A stretch of 64,000 nt of DNA, taken from assembly GCA_028289125.1 (NCBI GenBank), contig JAQGGZ010000010.1, positions 124,001 to 188,000 on the forward strand, in the 5' to 3' direction. Of this stretch, positions 47,349 to 55,727 are shown piece by piece. Below the pieces are notes generated by a model. That model saw only the letters and a list, made by a program, of their open reading frames with translations, ran no database searches and had not been told where the DNA came from. Origin of the DNA: Candidatus Saccharimonadota bacterium (lineage in GTDB: Bacteria; Patescibacteriota; Saccharimonadia; Saccharimonadales; UBA4665). The first letter of the stretch is position 1. Each line of letters starts with the position of its first letter. The position numbers and the translations under genes are program-made.

Positions 47349-47828
47349 ATGCCACGTAAGAAAACCAAAGCCTTAGTCCGCGAAGTTCAACCTGACCGCC
47401 TGTATAGCAGCACCCAGGTCCAGAAACTTATCAACCGCATCATGCTTGATGGTAAGAAGCAGCTCGCTGAGCGTATCGTCTATGACGGTATGAAGCTTGC
47501 CGCTGACCGCCTGAAAGTTGAGAGCCCTCTCGAAGTTTTCGAGACCGCCTTTAAGAACATCACGCCACACGTTGAGACCCGTTCCCGCCGTGTCGGTGGT
47601 GCCAACTACCAGATTCCTTTCGAGGTCAAAGGTCAGCGCCAGAACCACCTGACTACCATGTGGTTCGTCGCCGCCTGCCGTAGCCGCAAGGGTACGACCA
47701 TGGCTAACTGCATCGCTGCAGAACTGCAAGATGCCTACAACGGCCAAGGCTCCGCCGTCAAGAAGCGTGAAGACACGCATAAGATGGCTGAAGCTAACCG
47801 CGCCTTCGCGCACTTTGCCCGAGGCTAG
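47349..47828 (+). CDS. rpsG: 30S ribosomal protein S7
   Basis: uS7, a primary binder of the 16S 3' major domain. 159 residues with the family stretches KLINRIMLDGKKQLAERIVYD, RSRRVGGANYQIPFEV and EANRAFAHFARG at the end. It is 2 nt after rpsL. The next ATG follows its stop codon directly (TAG-ATG). Confidence 0.97.
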   Translation: MPRKKTKALVREVQPDRLYSSTQVQKLINRIMLDGKKQLAERIVYDGMKLAADRLKVESPLEVFETAFKNITPHVETRSRRVGGANYQIPFEVKGQRQNHLTTMWFVAACRSRKGTTMANCIAAELQDAYNGQGSAVKKREDTHKMAEANRAFAHFARG

Positions 47829-48182
47829 ATGCAACTCGTGTCACCGCAACCAGAGCAGGCTGACTTTTATACTGAAACGATAGACTTGTTGTGCGAACAG
47901 CTCTGTGATGATTGCCCACTCCGTAATAGGCTCGGTGTCGTGACCATGGAACGGGCATTCGCAAATGAAGACATGCCCGAAGTAGACCGCGTCGACCTGG
48001 CAATCAGTGAAGCTGATATGATCAGCCGACTGGCAGCTGCCGCCGCAATGCGGAGGCGGGCAGGCTGCGAAGGTAAGCAAACGATTAATTGCTGCGAAAA
48101 CTGCGGCAATGATGTTGAGTGCGGCGCCCTCGAGATGGTCCACGATTACATGGACAAACGTTCGGATAAAGATGACGAATAA
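47829..48182 (+). CDS. Cysteine-rich small protein between rpsG and fusA
   Basis: A 117-residue protein of no family I recognise. It has eight cysteines in two groups: Cys22, 26 and 29 in LCEQLCDDC, and Cys80, 88, 89, 92 and 98 in GCEGKQTINCCENCGNDVECG. Clustered C-x3-C-x2-C and CC-x2-C spacing suggests metal (zinc or iron-sulfur) binding. There is no signal peptide, so a cytoplasmic role is likely. Its ATG follows the rpsG stop with no gap, in the slot between S7 and EF-G in the str operon, suggesting a tie to ribosome function or its expression. Confidence 0.8.
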   Translation: MQLVSPQPEQADFYTETIDLLCEQLCDDCPLRNRLGVVTMERAFANEDMPEVDRVDLAISEADMISRLAAAAAMRRRAGCEGKQTINCCENCGNDVECGALEMVHDYMDKRSDKDDE

Positions 48183-48188
48183 CCTTTC

Positions 48189-48197
48189 TGATAGAAT
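48189..48197 (+). promoter_or_regulatory. Extended -10 promoter of fusA
   Basis: TG-A-TAGAAT, predicted start near 48204. GTGGAG lies 10 nt before the ATG at 48224. It would give fusA a promoter separate from rpsL-rpsG. Confidence 0.5.
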
Positions 48198-48223
48198 TAA
48201 TAGCAGATTAAGTGGAGTAACGA

Positions 48224-50311
48224 ATGGCAGACAAGAAAACACCTATTGATAAGATCCGTAATATTGGAATCATCGCGCACATTGACGCCGGTAAGACCAC
48301 GACGACCGAAGGTATCTTGTACCGCACCGGCCTGAAACACAAGATCGGTGCCGTCCACGAAGGTGGTACAACGACCGACTGGATGGCTCAGGAGCGCGAG
48401 CGCGGTATTACCATCGTATCTGCTGCCGTTACCTGCTACTGGAAGGGTAACCAGATCAACATCATCGACACGCCGGGTCACATCGACTTTACTGCCGAAG
48501 TTGAGCGCTCTTTGCGTGTCCTTGACGGTGCCGTCGTCGTTTTCGACGGTAAGATGGGTGTTGAAAGCCAGTCTGAAACCGTTTGGCGCCAGGCTGACAA
48601 GTATGGTACACCGCGTATCTGTTTCATCAACAAGATCAACCAGACCGGTGGTGACTTCTACAAGTCTCTCGAATCAATTCACAACCGCTTGAACAAGCGT
48701 GCTTTCCCGATTCACCTGCCGATTGGCTTTGAACAGAGCATTAACGGTGTCGTCGACCTTATCAACATGAAGTCCTACACCTACAAGGAATTCACCGATC
48801 ACGAGCTGATCGAAGGCGAAGTCCCGGCTGACATGCTTGACCAGGTCAAGAAGTACCGCAGCCTGCTGATCGAGAACGCCGTCGCTGAAGACGAAGCCAT
48901 GCTTGAGAAGTACTTCGAAGTCGGTGAAGACGGTCTGTCTGAAGCTGAAATCCGCCAGGCTGTCCGTAGCGCCGTCCTATCAGGTTCGTTCTACGCCGTC
49001 ACCGGTGGCGATGGCCGTGGTGTCATCGTCGAGAAACTGCTCGACTCCGTCAACGAGTTTCTGCCGACACCGCTTGACCGTGGCAGCAGCTGGGGCGAAC
49101 ACCCGAAGACCGGTGAACAGATTGAGCGCAAGCCGTCTGACGCAGAACCCTTGGCTGGTTTAGCCTTTAAGATCACGACCGACCCATTCGTCGGTAAGCT
49201 GGCTTACTTCCGCGTCTACTCCGGTACTTTGACCGCCGGTTCATACATCATGAACACCTCGACCGGTGAAAAGGAACGCATCGGCCGTATCGTCCGCATG
49301 CAGGCTGACAAGCGTGAAGACATCACCGAAGTCAGTGCCGGTGACATCGCTGCAATCGTCGGGCTGAAGGGAACTACCACCGGTAACACGCTGGCAGACC
49401 CGAATCACCCCATCATCCTTGAGAACATTACTTTCCCGGATCCACCAGTCTCTATCGCCATAGAGCCGAAGACCAAGTCCGACCAGGAAAAGATGAGCCT
49501 TGCCTTACAGCGTTTGGCTGAAGAAGACCCGACCTTCCGCGTCCACGTCGACCACGAAACCGGTCAGACCATCATCTCAGGAATGGGTGAGCTTCACCTC
49601 GAAATCCTCGTTGACCGTATGAAGCGCGAATTCACCGTCGAAGCCAACATCGGCCAGCCCCAGGTTGCTTACCGTGAAACCATCCGCAAGGATGCCGTTG
49701 AAGTCCAAGGTAAGTTTGCCAAGCAGACCGGTGGTCGTGGTCAGTACGGTGACGTCTGGTTGCGCCTGTCACAGAACGAATCCGGTAAGGGCTTTGAGTT
49801 CATCAACTCAATCAAGGGTGGTGCCGTTCCGACCGAATACATCAAGCCGGTCGAGCAGGGTATCAAAGAAGCTATGGCCAACGGTGTCATCGCCGGCTAC
49901 CCAGTCGTCGACTTGAAGGCCGAACTGTACGACGGTAGCTACCACGAAGTTGACTCCAACGAAATGGCCTTTAAGATCGCCGGTTCGATGGCACTGCAAG
50001 ACGGTGTCAAGAAAGCCAACCCTGTCCTGATGGAGCCAGTCATGAAAGTCGTCGTCGTTACACCTGAAGAATTCATGGGTGACGTCATCTGTGACCTCAA
50101 CAGTAAGCGTGGCCGCATCGAAAGCATGGAAGATCTGCCAGCCGGTATCAAGGAAATCACTTCCTACGTACCACTTGGTGAGATGTTCGGTTACACCACG
50201 AACCTACGTTCCATGACCCAAGGTCGTGCCAGCTCAAGCATGGAGCTTGCCCACTACGCTGATGTTCCGCAACACGTGACTGACGCTATCGTTGCTAAGA
50301 ACAGCAAATAG
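48224..50311 (+). CDS. fusA: Elongation factor G
   Basis: A GTPase that drives ribosomal translocation. 695 residues, with G1 AHIDAGKTTT, switch II DTPGHIDFT, G4 INKINQTGGDFY (NKxx with Asn in place of Asp: NKIN), domain IV GGRGQYGDV and domain V VPLGEMFGYTTNLRSMTQGRA. The G4 motif is normally NKMD; here Asn at the fourth position is unusual and would affect guanine recognition. The remaining sequence is typical and full length. Confidence 0.96.
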   Translation: MADKKTPIDKIRNIGIIAHIDAGKTTTTEGILYRTGLKHKIGAVHEGGTTTDWMAQERERGITIVSAAVTCYWKGNQINIIDTPGHIDFTAEVERSLRVLDGAVVVFDGKMGVESQSETVWRQADKYGTPRICFINKINQTGGDFYKSLESIHNRLNKRAFPIHLPIGFEQSINGVVDLINMKSYTYKEFTDHELIEGEVPADMLDQVKKYRSLLIENAVAEDEAMLEKYFEVGEDGLSEAEIRQAVRSAVLSGSFYAVTGGDGRGVIVEKLLDSVNEFLPTPLDRGSSWGEHPKTGEQIERKPSDAEPLAGLAFKITTDPFVGKLAYFRVYSGTLTAGSYIMNTSTGEKERIGRIVRMQADKREDITEVSAGDIAAIVGLKGTTTGNTLADPNHPIILENITFPDPPVSIAIEPKTKSDQEKMSLALQRLAEEDPTFRVHVDHETGQTIISGMGELHLEILVDRMKREFTVEANIGQPQVAYRETIRKDAVEVQGKFAKQTGGRGQYGDVWLRLSQNESGKGFEFINSIKGGAVPTEYIKPVEQGIKEAMANGVIAGYPVVDLKAELYDGSYHEVDSNEMAFKIAGSMALQDGVKKANPVLMEPVMKVVVVTPEEFMGDVICDLNSKRGRIESMEDLPAGIKEITSYVPLGEMFGYTTNLRSMTQGRASSSMELAHYADVPQHVTDAIVAKNSK

Positions 50312-50315
50312 TTAG

Positions 50316-50344
50316 TTGCAATATATGCCGTCCAGGCATATAAC
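50316..50344 (+). promoter_or_regulatory. Leaderless promoter overlapping a hairpin
   Basis: TTGCAA-17 nt-TATAAC, with exactly 6 nt to the ATG at 50351. An 8-bp inverted repeat TATATGCC-GTCCA-GGCATATA (50322-50342) fills the spacer and enters the -10. It may be the 3' end of fusA mRNA, an operator, or both. Confidence 0.6.
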
Positions 50345-50350
50345 AGAACC

Positions 50351-50731
50351 ATGACTACAACTGAACGCACGAATGACCAAATGCCAGAAATAAATCCTGC
50401 CGACGTCCATCACCTTGCGGATGTCGCTTTAGAATGGTTACCGGATAGAGGCATCAAAAACACACTCGGTGATTTACCGACTGCCCTGGATGCTGACGGC
50501 ATCCGTGCCGTCGCCGACATCGCCAGATTACACAACCAAGCTACGACGCGTTTCGCTGAAAGACAGACGATAGCTACGCTCGGCCGGCTTTCCAGCCACG
50601 AGAAGAGAGCGGACTTCGTAACCGCAAAGAATGCCGCAGAATATCTTAGGCACGATATTGGCGGTGTGGTTGCCCGATTCCAGGCGTGGCGTATCGATGC
50701 GACCGTACGCCGCAACCAAAGCGTAGCCTGA
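50351..50731 (+). CDS. Hypothetical protein between fusA and tuf
   Basis: A 126-residue, mostly helical, charged protein (HHLADVALEWLPDRG, LSSHEKRADFVTAKNAAEYL) with no signal peptide, membrane helix or family I recognise. It has a complete promoter with the -10 ending 6 nt before ATG, so it is probably expressed independently of fusA and without a leader. Its place between EF-G and EF-Tu, which are usually adjacent, makes it a lineage-specific insertion. Confidence 0.72.
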   Translation: MTTTERTNDQMPEINPADVHHLADVALEWLPDRGIKNTLGDLPTALDADGIRAVADIARLHNQATTRFAERQTIATLGRLSSHEKRADFVTAKNAAEYLRHDIGGVVARFQAWRIDATVRRNQSVA

Positions 50732-50763
50732 ACGGCAGGAGATAACCGGCGACGGAATAACCC

Positions 50764-50792
50764 TTTACAAGATATGGTTAACACCTTATACT
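50764..50792 (+). promoter_or_regulatory. Promoter of tuf
   Basis: TTTACA-17 nt-TATACT, predicted start near 50799. An inverted repeat GTCGA-6 nt-TCGAC (50795-50810) spans the start point and could be an operator. The leader is about 60 nt with AAGGAG before the ATG. Confidence 0.7.
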
Positions 50793-50858
50793 AAGTCGAA
50801 GTAACTCGACGAGGGTTCTACTTTTCACTACTAAGTATTAACTAAGGAGTCATTTCAT

Positions 50859-52043
50859 ATGGCAGAAAATTTTGACCGTAGCAAGCCTCACGTCAACGTT
50901 GGTACAATGGGCCACGTCGACCACGGTAAGACCACTCTAACCGCAGCAATTACCGCTGTCCTAGCTAAGAAATTACCAAGTGCCGTTAACAAGCCTATCG
51001 CTTACGACCAGATCGACAACGCACCTGAAGAGCGCGCTCGTGGTATTACCATCGCTACCTCTCACCAGGAATACGAAAGTGAAAAGCGTCACTACGCTCA
51101 CGTCGACATGCCAGGGCACGCCGACTACGTTAAGAACATGATCACCGGTGCCGCTCAGATCGACGGCGCTATCCTCGTGGTCGGTGCTAACGACGGTCCG
51201 CTTCCACAGACCCGTGAGCACGTACTTCTTGCCAAGCAGGTCGGTGTTCCGAAGATTCTTGTCTTCATGAACAAGATGGACCTCGCTGACGCAGAATTAG
51301 TAGAACTCGTCGAAGAAGAAATCCGCGAACTTTTGGAAAAGAACGGTTTTGACCGCGACTGCCCAATCATCAAGGGTTCTGCTACCAAGGCTCTTGCCGG
51401 CGACGCAGAAAACGAAGATGCCGTCATGGAGCTTGTCCGCGCAATGGACGACTACATCACTGAGCCTAAGCGTGAACTCGACAAGCCATTCCTGATGCCT
51501 ATCGAAGACGTCTTCTCAATCAAAGGCCGTGGTACCGTCGCTACCGGTCGTGTTGAGACTGGTATCGTCAAGATCAACGAAGAAGTTGAAATCGTCGGCA
51601 TCCACACTACCCGTAAGGTAGTCGTAACCGGTGTTGAAATGTTCAAGAAGCAGCTTGACCAAGGTCAGGCCGGTGACAACGTCGGTATCCTCCTCCGCGG
51701 TGTTGAGCGCGATGACATCGAGCGCGGCCAGGTCTTGGCTAAGCCAGGTTCCATCACTCCGCACACCGAGTTTGATGCTGAAGTCTACATCCTGACAAAG
51801 GAAGAAGGTGGTCGCCACACTCCTTTCTTCAAGGGTTACAAGCCTCAGTTCTACTTCCGCACGACGGACGTAACCGGTGAAGTTGAGCTCCCAGCTGACA
51901 AAGAAATGGTCATGCCTGGTGACACCATCACCTTTAAGGTCAAGTTACTCGCTCCGATCGCCATGGAACAAGGTCTGCGCTTCGCTATTCGCGAAGGTGG
52001 CCGTACCGTTGGTGCCGGTGTTGTTACTAAGATTACTAAGTAA
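50859..52043 (+). CDS. tuf: Elongation factor Tu
   Basis: Delivers aminoacyl-tRNA to the ribosome. 394 residues, with G1 [16 protein letters not shown]2 RARGITI, switch [15 protein letters not shown]4 NKMD, and domain II/III stretches [13 protein letters not shown] and [11 protein letters not shown]. It has a strong AAGGAG and its own promoter. Codon use is strongly biased, as expected for high expression. A perfect terminator follows. Confidence 0.98.
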   Translation: MAENFDRSKPHVNVGTMGHVDHGKTTLTAAITAVLAKKLPSAVNKPIAYDQIDNAPEERARGITIATSHQEYESEKRHYAHVDMPGHADYVKNMITGAAQIDGAILVVGANDGPLPQTREHVLLAKQVGVPKILVFMNKMDLADAELVELVEEEIRELLEKNGFDRDCPIIKGSATKALAGDAENEDAVMELVRAMDDYITEPKRELDKPFLMPIEDVFSIKGRGTVATGRVETGIVKINEEVEIVGIHTTRKVVVTGVEMFKKQLDQGQAGDNVGILLRGVERDDIERGQVLAKPGSITPHTEFDAEVYILTKEEGGRHTPFFKGYKPQFYFRTTDVTGEVELPADKEMVMPGDTITFKVKLLAPIAMEQGLRFAIREGGRTVGAGVVTKITK

Positions 52044-52059
52044 CAACTTCTACCTTATT

Positions 52060-52089
52060 AAAAAGAGCGCTAGCAATAGCGCTCTTTTT
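52060..52089 (+). terminator. Intrinsic terminator of tuf
   Basis: AAAAAGAGCGCTA-GCAA-TAGCGCTCTTTTT: a perfect 13-bp stem with a GNRA-type loop and a T-run. Confidence 0.92.
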
Positions 52090-52117
52090 ACTATTGTGAT
52101 ACCTTATGGTGAACATC

Positions 52118-53302
52118 ATGCAAAACACAAACGATACTATACCTCCTGTCACGTTCAATAGCGGACCGATACGCGACCGGGCTTTATTCAGACTCGCCTA
52201 CGGTGTGCTTATGGCCGGCGTGTTCATCACGATTTATGAACTATTCGGAAAACGCGGGGAACCGACAATGCGTATCATCGCTTACGCCGTCGTAACGGTG
52301 GCTGCCATTTACGGCTCTCTATGGTTGTGGGGCGCTGAGCGGATAGCTCTGAAGGCGGGCAAGGATAGGCGGCTGATGCGTGGCCCGTTCAGTATATGGA
52401 AAGTGTTCTATGAGATTGCGGATCTGCCTGGCGATACGGCGGTGCTACAAGGTTTGGATCCCATAGCTCGTGACGTGCCGCCACCCGGCATTGTCCGCAC
52501 CGTAGCCGGCCCGTTATTCGTATTCAGCTCGCTGGTAGCGTTAGCTGCCAGAGCTGAACTGTTCGACGGGATCCGACAGCGTTTCGGCAAGCCAGCTTCC
52601 TACGATTTATTAATGTGGAGCGGACTAGGTGTAATCACCCTTGGGCTCGGCGACGCTGAATACATGGGAGGGAAGACTTCCCAGCCCATCTCTGAGGTGC
52701 CCGTGTATAATCAGTCGACATTAATAAGTGACGCGCCGATGCCGATGATACCTGCTGCATCCGCTCCGGTGCCTAGTGCCGCGCTTGATACGCCCCCTTG
52801 GGCGACCATATTCCTCTTGCTCTGTGGGATGTCTTTGACGGCTCCCATTATATTAGGTGCGGTCATAGGTTCGGCATTAGGGGCGGCTATAGCGAGTGTC
52901 GGCATACTCGCAATCTTCCTTCTCCCCTTCATATATCTATCTCCACTTTTCATGGCATTTATCGCCGGACATTATTTTGGACGATGGTTATTCCGACGTT
53001 ACTTCCTGGCCTACGCCAGTACGGGAGTCTTCTGGGGCTCACTTTCAGCCATCATGTATGCGTACGTCGTATCAACGTTTATAGAGTTTGGCGACGCTTT
53101 TTCCGTAATCCCGTTGATCCTCGTATTGCTGTATCCACTCGTGGGAGGCATCGTCGCATTATTAAGTCTGCGAGCCTTACAGAGTGATCGCCCGAATAAG
53201 TCATTGGTCGCTTTTGGCAACATAGTGCTCGTGGGCGCTTTGATCGGCGTACTCGTCGTATCTAAACACTTAGAGCTCCGGCCGCTATGGCTAGGCCTCT
53301 AG
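52118..53302 (+). CDS. Large polytopic membrane protein, unknown
   Basis: A 394-residue protein (from ATG 52118; ATG 52106 is also in frame) with about nine hydrophobic segments: two near the N-terminus, two around residues 120-180, then a Pro-rich loop (PMPMIPAASAPVPSAALD) and five more (APIILGAVIGSALGAAI, ILAIFLLPFIYLSPLFMAFI, VIPLILVLLYPLVGGIVALL and others). I recognise no family and no transporter signature. A TATGGT ends 7 nt before ATG 52118. It stands alone between tuf and rpsJ. Codon choice is more relaxed than in tuf. Confidence 0.75.
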   Translation: MQNTNDTIPPVTFNSGPIRDRALFRLAYGVLMAGVFITIYELFGKRGEPTMRIIAYAVVTVAAIYGSLWLWGAERIALKAGKDRRLMRGPFSIWKVFYEIADLPGDTAVLQGLDPIARDVPPPGIVRTVAGPLFVFSSLVALAARAELFDGIRQRFGKPASYDLLMWSGLGVITLGLGDAEYMGGKTSQPISEVPVYNQSTLISDAPMPMIPAASAPVPSAALDTPPWATIFLLLCGMSLTAPIILGAVIGSALGAAIASVGILAIFLLPFIYLSPLFMAFIAGHYFGRWLFRRYFLAYASTGVFWGSLSAIMYAYVVSTFIEFGDAFSVIPLILVLLYPLVGGIVALLSLRALQSDRPNKSLVAFGNIVLVGALIGVLVVSKHLELRPLWLGL

Positions 53303-53341
53303 TATTTACATAAAAAGCGCCTAACGGTGCAAGCACTCGTC

Positions 53342-53369
53342 TTGCCATAGCATTTCAATGTGTTATAAT
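53342..53369 (+). promoter_or_regulatory. Promoter of rpsJ
   Basis: TTGCCA-16 nt-TATAAT with TG-T extension, predicted start near 53376. The leader is about 83 nt, with AAGGAG before the GTG. A small GC hairpin (GCGCC-TAAC-GGTGC) just upstream may end the preceding transcript. Confidence 0.72.
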
Positions 53370-53458
53370 TCAAGCTTAACTAATCATCATACCGACAACT
53401 CGTCCGGTCACTCATCACTCCGGAAGAGGTTACGGTATCGCACATAAGGAGTCCATAC

Positions 53459-53788
53459 GTGGCAACAGCAGCAAAACCAGAAACAAAACAACGGATCCGT
53501 ATCCGTCTAAAGGCCTACGACCACAAGGTGATCGACCAGGCAGCAAAGCAGATCGTTGACACGGCTCTGCGCACCGGCGCCAGCTTGGCTGGTCCTATTC
53601 CACTGCCGACCCGCCGCAGCACTTTCACGGTCATCAAAAGCCCGCATGTATATAAGAAGGGCCGCGAACAATTCGAAATGCGCGTCCACAAACGCCTGAT
53701 CGACGTATTCGAACCGACTCCGAAGACCATTGACTCGCTGATGAACCTCAGCTTGCCAGCCGGCTGCGACGTCGAAATCAAAATGTAA
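53459..53788 (+). CDS. rpsJ: 30S ribosomal protein S10
   Basis: uS10, which also acts as NusE in antitermination. 109 residues with [41 protein letters not shown] and [15 protein letters not shown]. The start is GTG 53459 after AAGGAG. It is normally the first gene of the S10 operon, but here it has its own promoter and is closed by a strong terminator, separated from rplC by a Nudix gene. Confidence 0.96.
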   Translation: MATAAKPETKQRIRIRLKAYDHKVIDQAAKQIVDTALRTGASLAGPIPLPTRRSTFTVIKSPHVYKKGREQFEMRVHKRLIDVFEPTPKTIDSLMNLSLPAGCDVEIKM

Positions 53789-53792
53789 CACC

Positions 53793-53819
53793 AAAGCCGC
53801 TCACACGAGCGGCTTTTTT
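53793..53819 (+). terminator. Intrinsic terminator of rpsJ
   Basis: AAAGCCGCTC-ACAC-GAGCGGCTTT plus TTTT: a 10-bp stem with a T-run. It isolates rpsJ from the downstream ribosomal operon. Confidence 0.9.
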
Positions 53820-53834
53820 AATGAGGGTAAGGGT

Positions 53835-54302
53835 ATGATAACTCCTGCAGATCAAATCGTGGATTGGCGCCGTGGCGTCGACTATATCGGCGTGACCGTC
53901 TGTTTCTTAGTGCATGACGGAAAGGGCAACGTCCTGTTCCAGAAGCGCGGTCAACAGGCCCGTGATGAACGCGGCAAATGGGACATTGGCGGCGGTGCCG
54001 TTGAATTCGGAGAAGAGCTTACTGATGCCGTCCGGCGCGAGATAAAAGAGGAGCTGTGTACCGAGCCGCTCGAGGTTCGTTTTCTGACGGCCGGTGAAGC
54101 TCATCGCACAAACGACGGGAAGCCGACCCACTGGGTATACCTATTACATGCCGCCCTAGTCGATCCCAGCTCAGTCAAGATCGGTGAACCGCACAAAATC
54201 GAAGCCATCGGCTGGTATGGCGCGGACAGTTTACCCGAACCGATGCATTCGCAGTTCCATAAGATTGTCGACATAGCCAAAGCCGAACGAATCCTTTTGT
54301 AG
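53835..54302 (+). CDS. Nudix hydrolase
   Basis: A 155-residue Nudix-fold protein that would hydrolyse a nucleoside diphosphate linked to another group. The Nudix box GGAVEFGEELTDAVRREIKEELC matches G-x5-E-x7-REUxEExGU, except that the final Gly is Cys. Upstream strands VTVCFLVHDGKGNVLFQKRG and the segment KWDIGGG are typical. The substrate is unknown; candidates include oxidised nucleotides, NDP-sugars or IPP-isomerase-like substrates. A gene at this place between rpsJ and rplC is unusual. Confidence 0.88.
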   Translation: MITPADQIVDWRRGVDYIGVTVCFLVHDGKGNVLFQKRGQQARDERGKWDIGGGAVEFGEELTDAVRREIKEELCTEPLEVRFLTAGEAHRTNDGKPTHWVYLLHAALVDPSSVKIGEPHKIEAIGWYGADSLPEPMHSQFHKIVDIAKAERILL

Positions 54303-54315
54303 AATTTGCAACGGA

Positions 54316-54345
54316 TTGACAGGGGTAGGCTATTCGTGCTAATCT
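54316..54345 (+). promoter_or_regulatory. Promoter of the rplC-rplO operon
   Basis: TTGACA-18 nt-TAATCT with TG-C extension, predicted start near 54352. The leader is about 127 nt and highly structured. Confidence 0.7.
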
Positions 54346-54362
54346 ATTATGGTATATCAAAT

Positions 54363-54461
54363 GATTTGCACTTGGTGCTACGAGGAAAGGTCACTCCAAC
54401 AGGGGTAGAAACCACCCGTCACCAACGTTTTTATGTAACGGCCCAAGTGGCGTAGCAAATC
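54363..54461 (+). ncRNA. Structured leader RNA of the rplC operon (regulatory candidate)
   Basis: The two ends pair: GATTTGC (54363-54369) with GCAAATC (54455-54461), continuing inward as CACTTGG (54369-54375) with CCAAGTG (54443-54449) around a 5-nt bulge. An inner hairpin GGGGT/ACCC is possible. GCTACG (54377-54382) could alternatively pair with CGTAGC (54451-54456), which would break the outer stem. The element ends 8 nt before the Shine-Dalgarno AGGGAG. Its position matches autoregulatory r-protein leaders (L4/S10 type), but no known family was recognised. Confidence 0.6.
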
Positions 54462-54478
54462 CTAACATAGGGAGAACT

Positions 54479-55090
54479 ATGAAAGCATTGATCACCCGGA
54501 AGGTTGGCATGACAAGCACCATCGCAGAAGACGGTGTTATGCAGGCTATAACCTTGCTTTCCGCTAGTCCCTGCGTTATCACGCAGGTCAAAACCGTCGA
54601 AAAAGACGGTTACACCGCTGTCCAGCTTGGTGCTGAGACCGGTAAGAACATTAATAAAGCCCAGCAAGGCCACTTTAAGGCCGCTGGCGTAATGCCGAAG
54701 ATTGTGCGCGAGTTCCGCGTCGACGAAATCACTGAAGACCTCAAGGTAGGCGAAAGCATCGACCCAGAGGTCTTTTCAGTCGGTGACGTCGTTCACGTGA
54801 CCGGTACGAGCAAGGGTAAGGGTTGGGCCGGTACTATCCGTCGCCACAACTTCCACCGCGGTCGTAAGACACACGGTGGCCGCAGCTACCGCCGCCCAGG
54901 TTCCATCGGTTCGATGTACCCGCAGCGCATTTTCAAAGGCAAGAAGATGGCTGGTCAGCTTGGTGACGAGCAGGTTACCGTCCGCAACCTTAAGGTTGCT
55001 ATGGTCGACCGCGAGCTCGGCGTCATCGGCGTCGTCGGTGCCGTTCCTGGCCCTCGCCACGGCATCATCATCTTGAAGGGAGCAAACTAA
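54479..55090 (+). CDS. rplC: 50S ribosomal protein L3
   Basis: uL3 near the peptidyl-transferase centre. 203 residues, with LITRKVGMTSTIAEDGVMQA at the N-terminus and the long loop KGWAGTIRRHNFHRGRKTHG, then SIGSMYPQRIFKGKKMAGQ. It is the first gene of a 19-gene operon with a structured leader and AGGGAG before the ATG. It is 1 nt from rplD. Confidence 0.97.
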   Translation: MKALITRKVGMTSTIAEDGVMQAITLLSASPCVITQVKTVEKDGYTAVQLGAETGKNINKAQQGHFKAAGVMPKIVREFRVDEITEDLKVGESIDPEVFSVGDVVHVTGTSKGKGWAGTIRRHNFHRGRKTHGGRSYRRPGSIGSMYPQRIFKGKKMAGQLGDEQVTVRNLKVAMVDRELGVIGVVGAVPGPRHGIIILKGAN

Positions 55091-55091
55091 G

Positions 55092-55727
55092 ATGGCTGTT
55101 CTCACGTTTAACAAGTCCGGCGCTAAGGCTACTACGGCCGCCAAGCTGGACGCCAAAGTCTTCGACGTCGCCGTTGAAAACCACGCCTTGCTCAAGCAGG
55201 CCTACACGGCTTACTTGGCAAACGGACGCGAAAACCTCAGTGTCGTCAAGAAGCGCGGTGAAGTCAGTGGTGGTGGTAAGAAGCCTTGGAAGCAAAAAGG
55301 CACCGGCCGTGCCCGTTTCGGTTCGAGCCGTAACCCGATCTGGCGTGGTGGTGGTATCGCTTTCGGTCCGACCGGCAACGAAAACTACAGCCACAGCATC
55401 AACACTAAGTCTAAGCGCGTCGCTACCCGTCAGGCTCTGAGCCTGGCTAACGCTAGCGGCAAGGTCCGTGTCATCGAAGACATCGTCAGCACCGGCAAGA
55501 CCGCTGAGCTCGCTCAGTTACTGACCAAGATCGGTGCCAGCCGCCGTATCCTGATCGTCGTTGAGCACAAGACGCCTGAACTCGTCCGCGCCAGTGGCAA
55601 CCTCGGCAGCATCAAAGTCGTCCAGCCGGCTTACGTCAACGTGTACGATACGCTTAACGCTGACACTATCGTCATGACTACTGCAGCTGCCGCAGCCTTA
55701 AGCACACGTTTGGGAGGTGACAAATAA
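55092..55727 (+). CDS. rplD: 50S ribosomal protein L4
   Basis: uL4 lines the exit tunnel and in other bacteria represses its own operon. 211 residues, with the tunnel loop KKPWKQKGTGRARFGSSRNP and IWRGGGIAFGPT. Its stop overlaps the rplW ATG (TAATG). Confidence 0.96.
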   Translation: MAVLTFNKSGAKATTAAKLDAKVFDVAVENHALLKQAYTAYLANGRENLSVVKKRGEVSGGGKKPWKQKGTGRARFGSSRNPIWRGGGIAFGPTGNENYSHSINTKSKRVATRQALSLANASGKVRVIEDIVSTGKTAELAQLLTKIGASRRILIVVEHKTPELVRASGNLGSIKVVQPAYVNVYDTLNADTIVMTTAAAAALSTRLGGDK

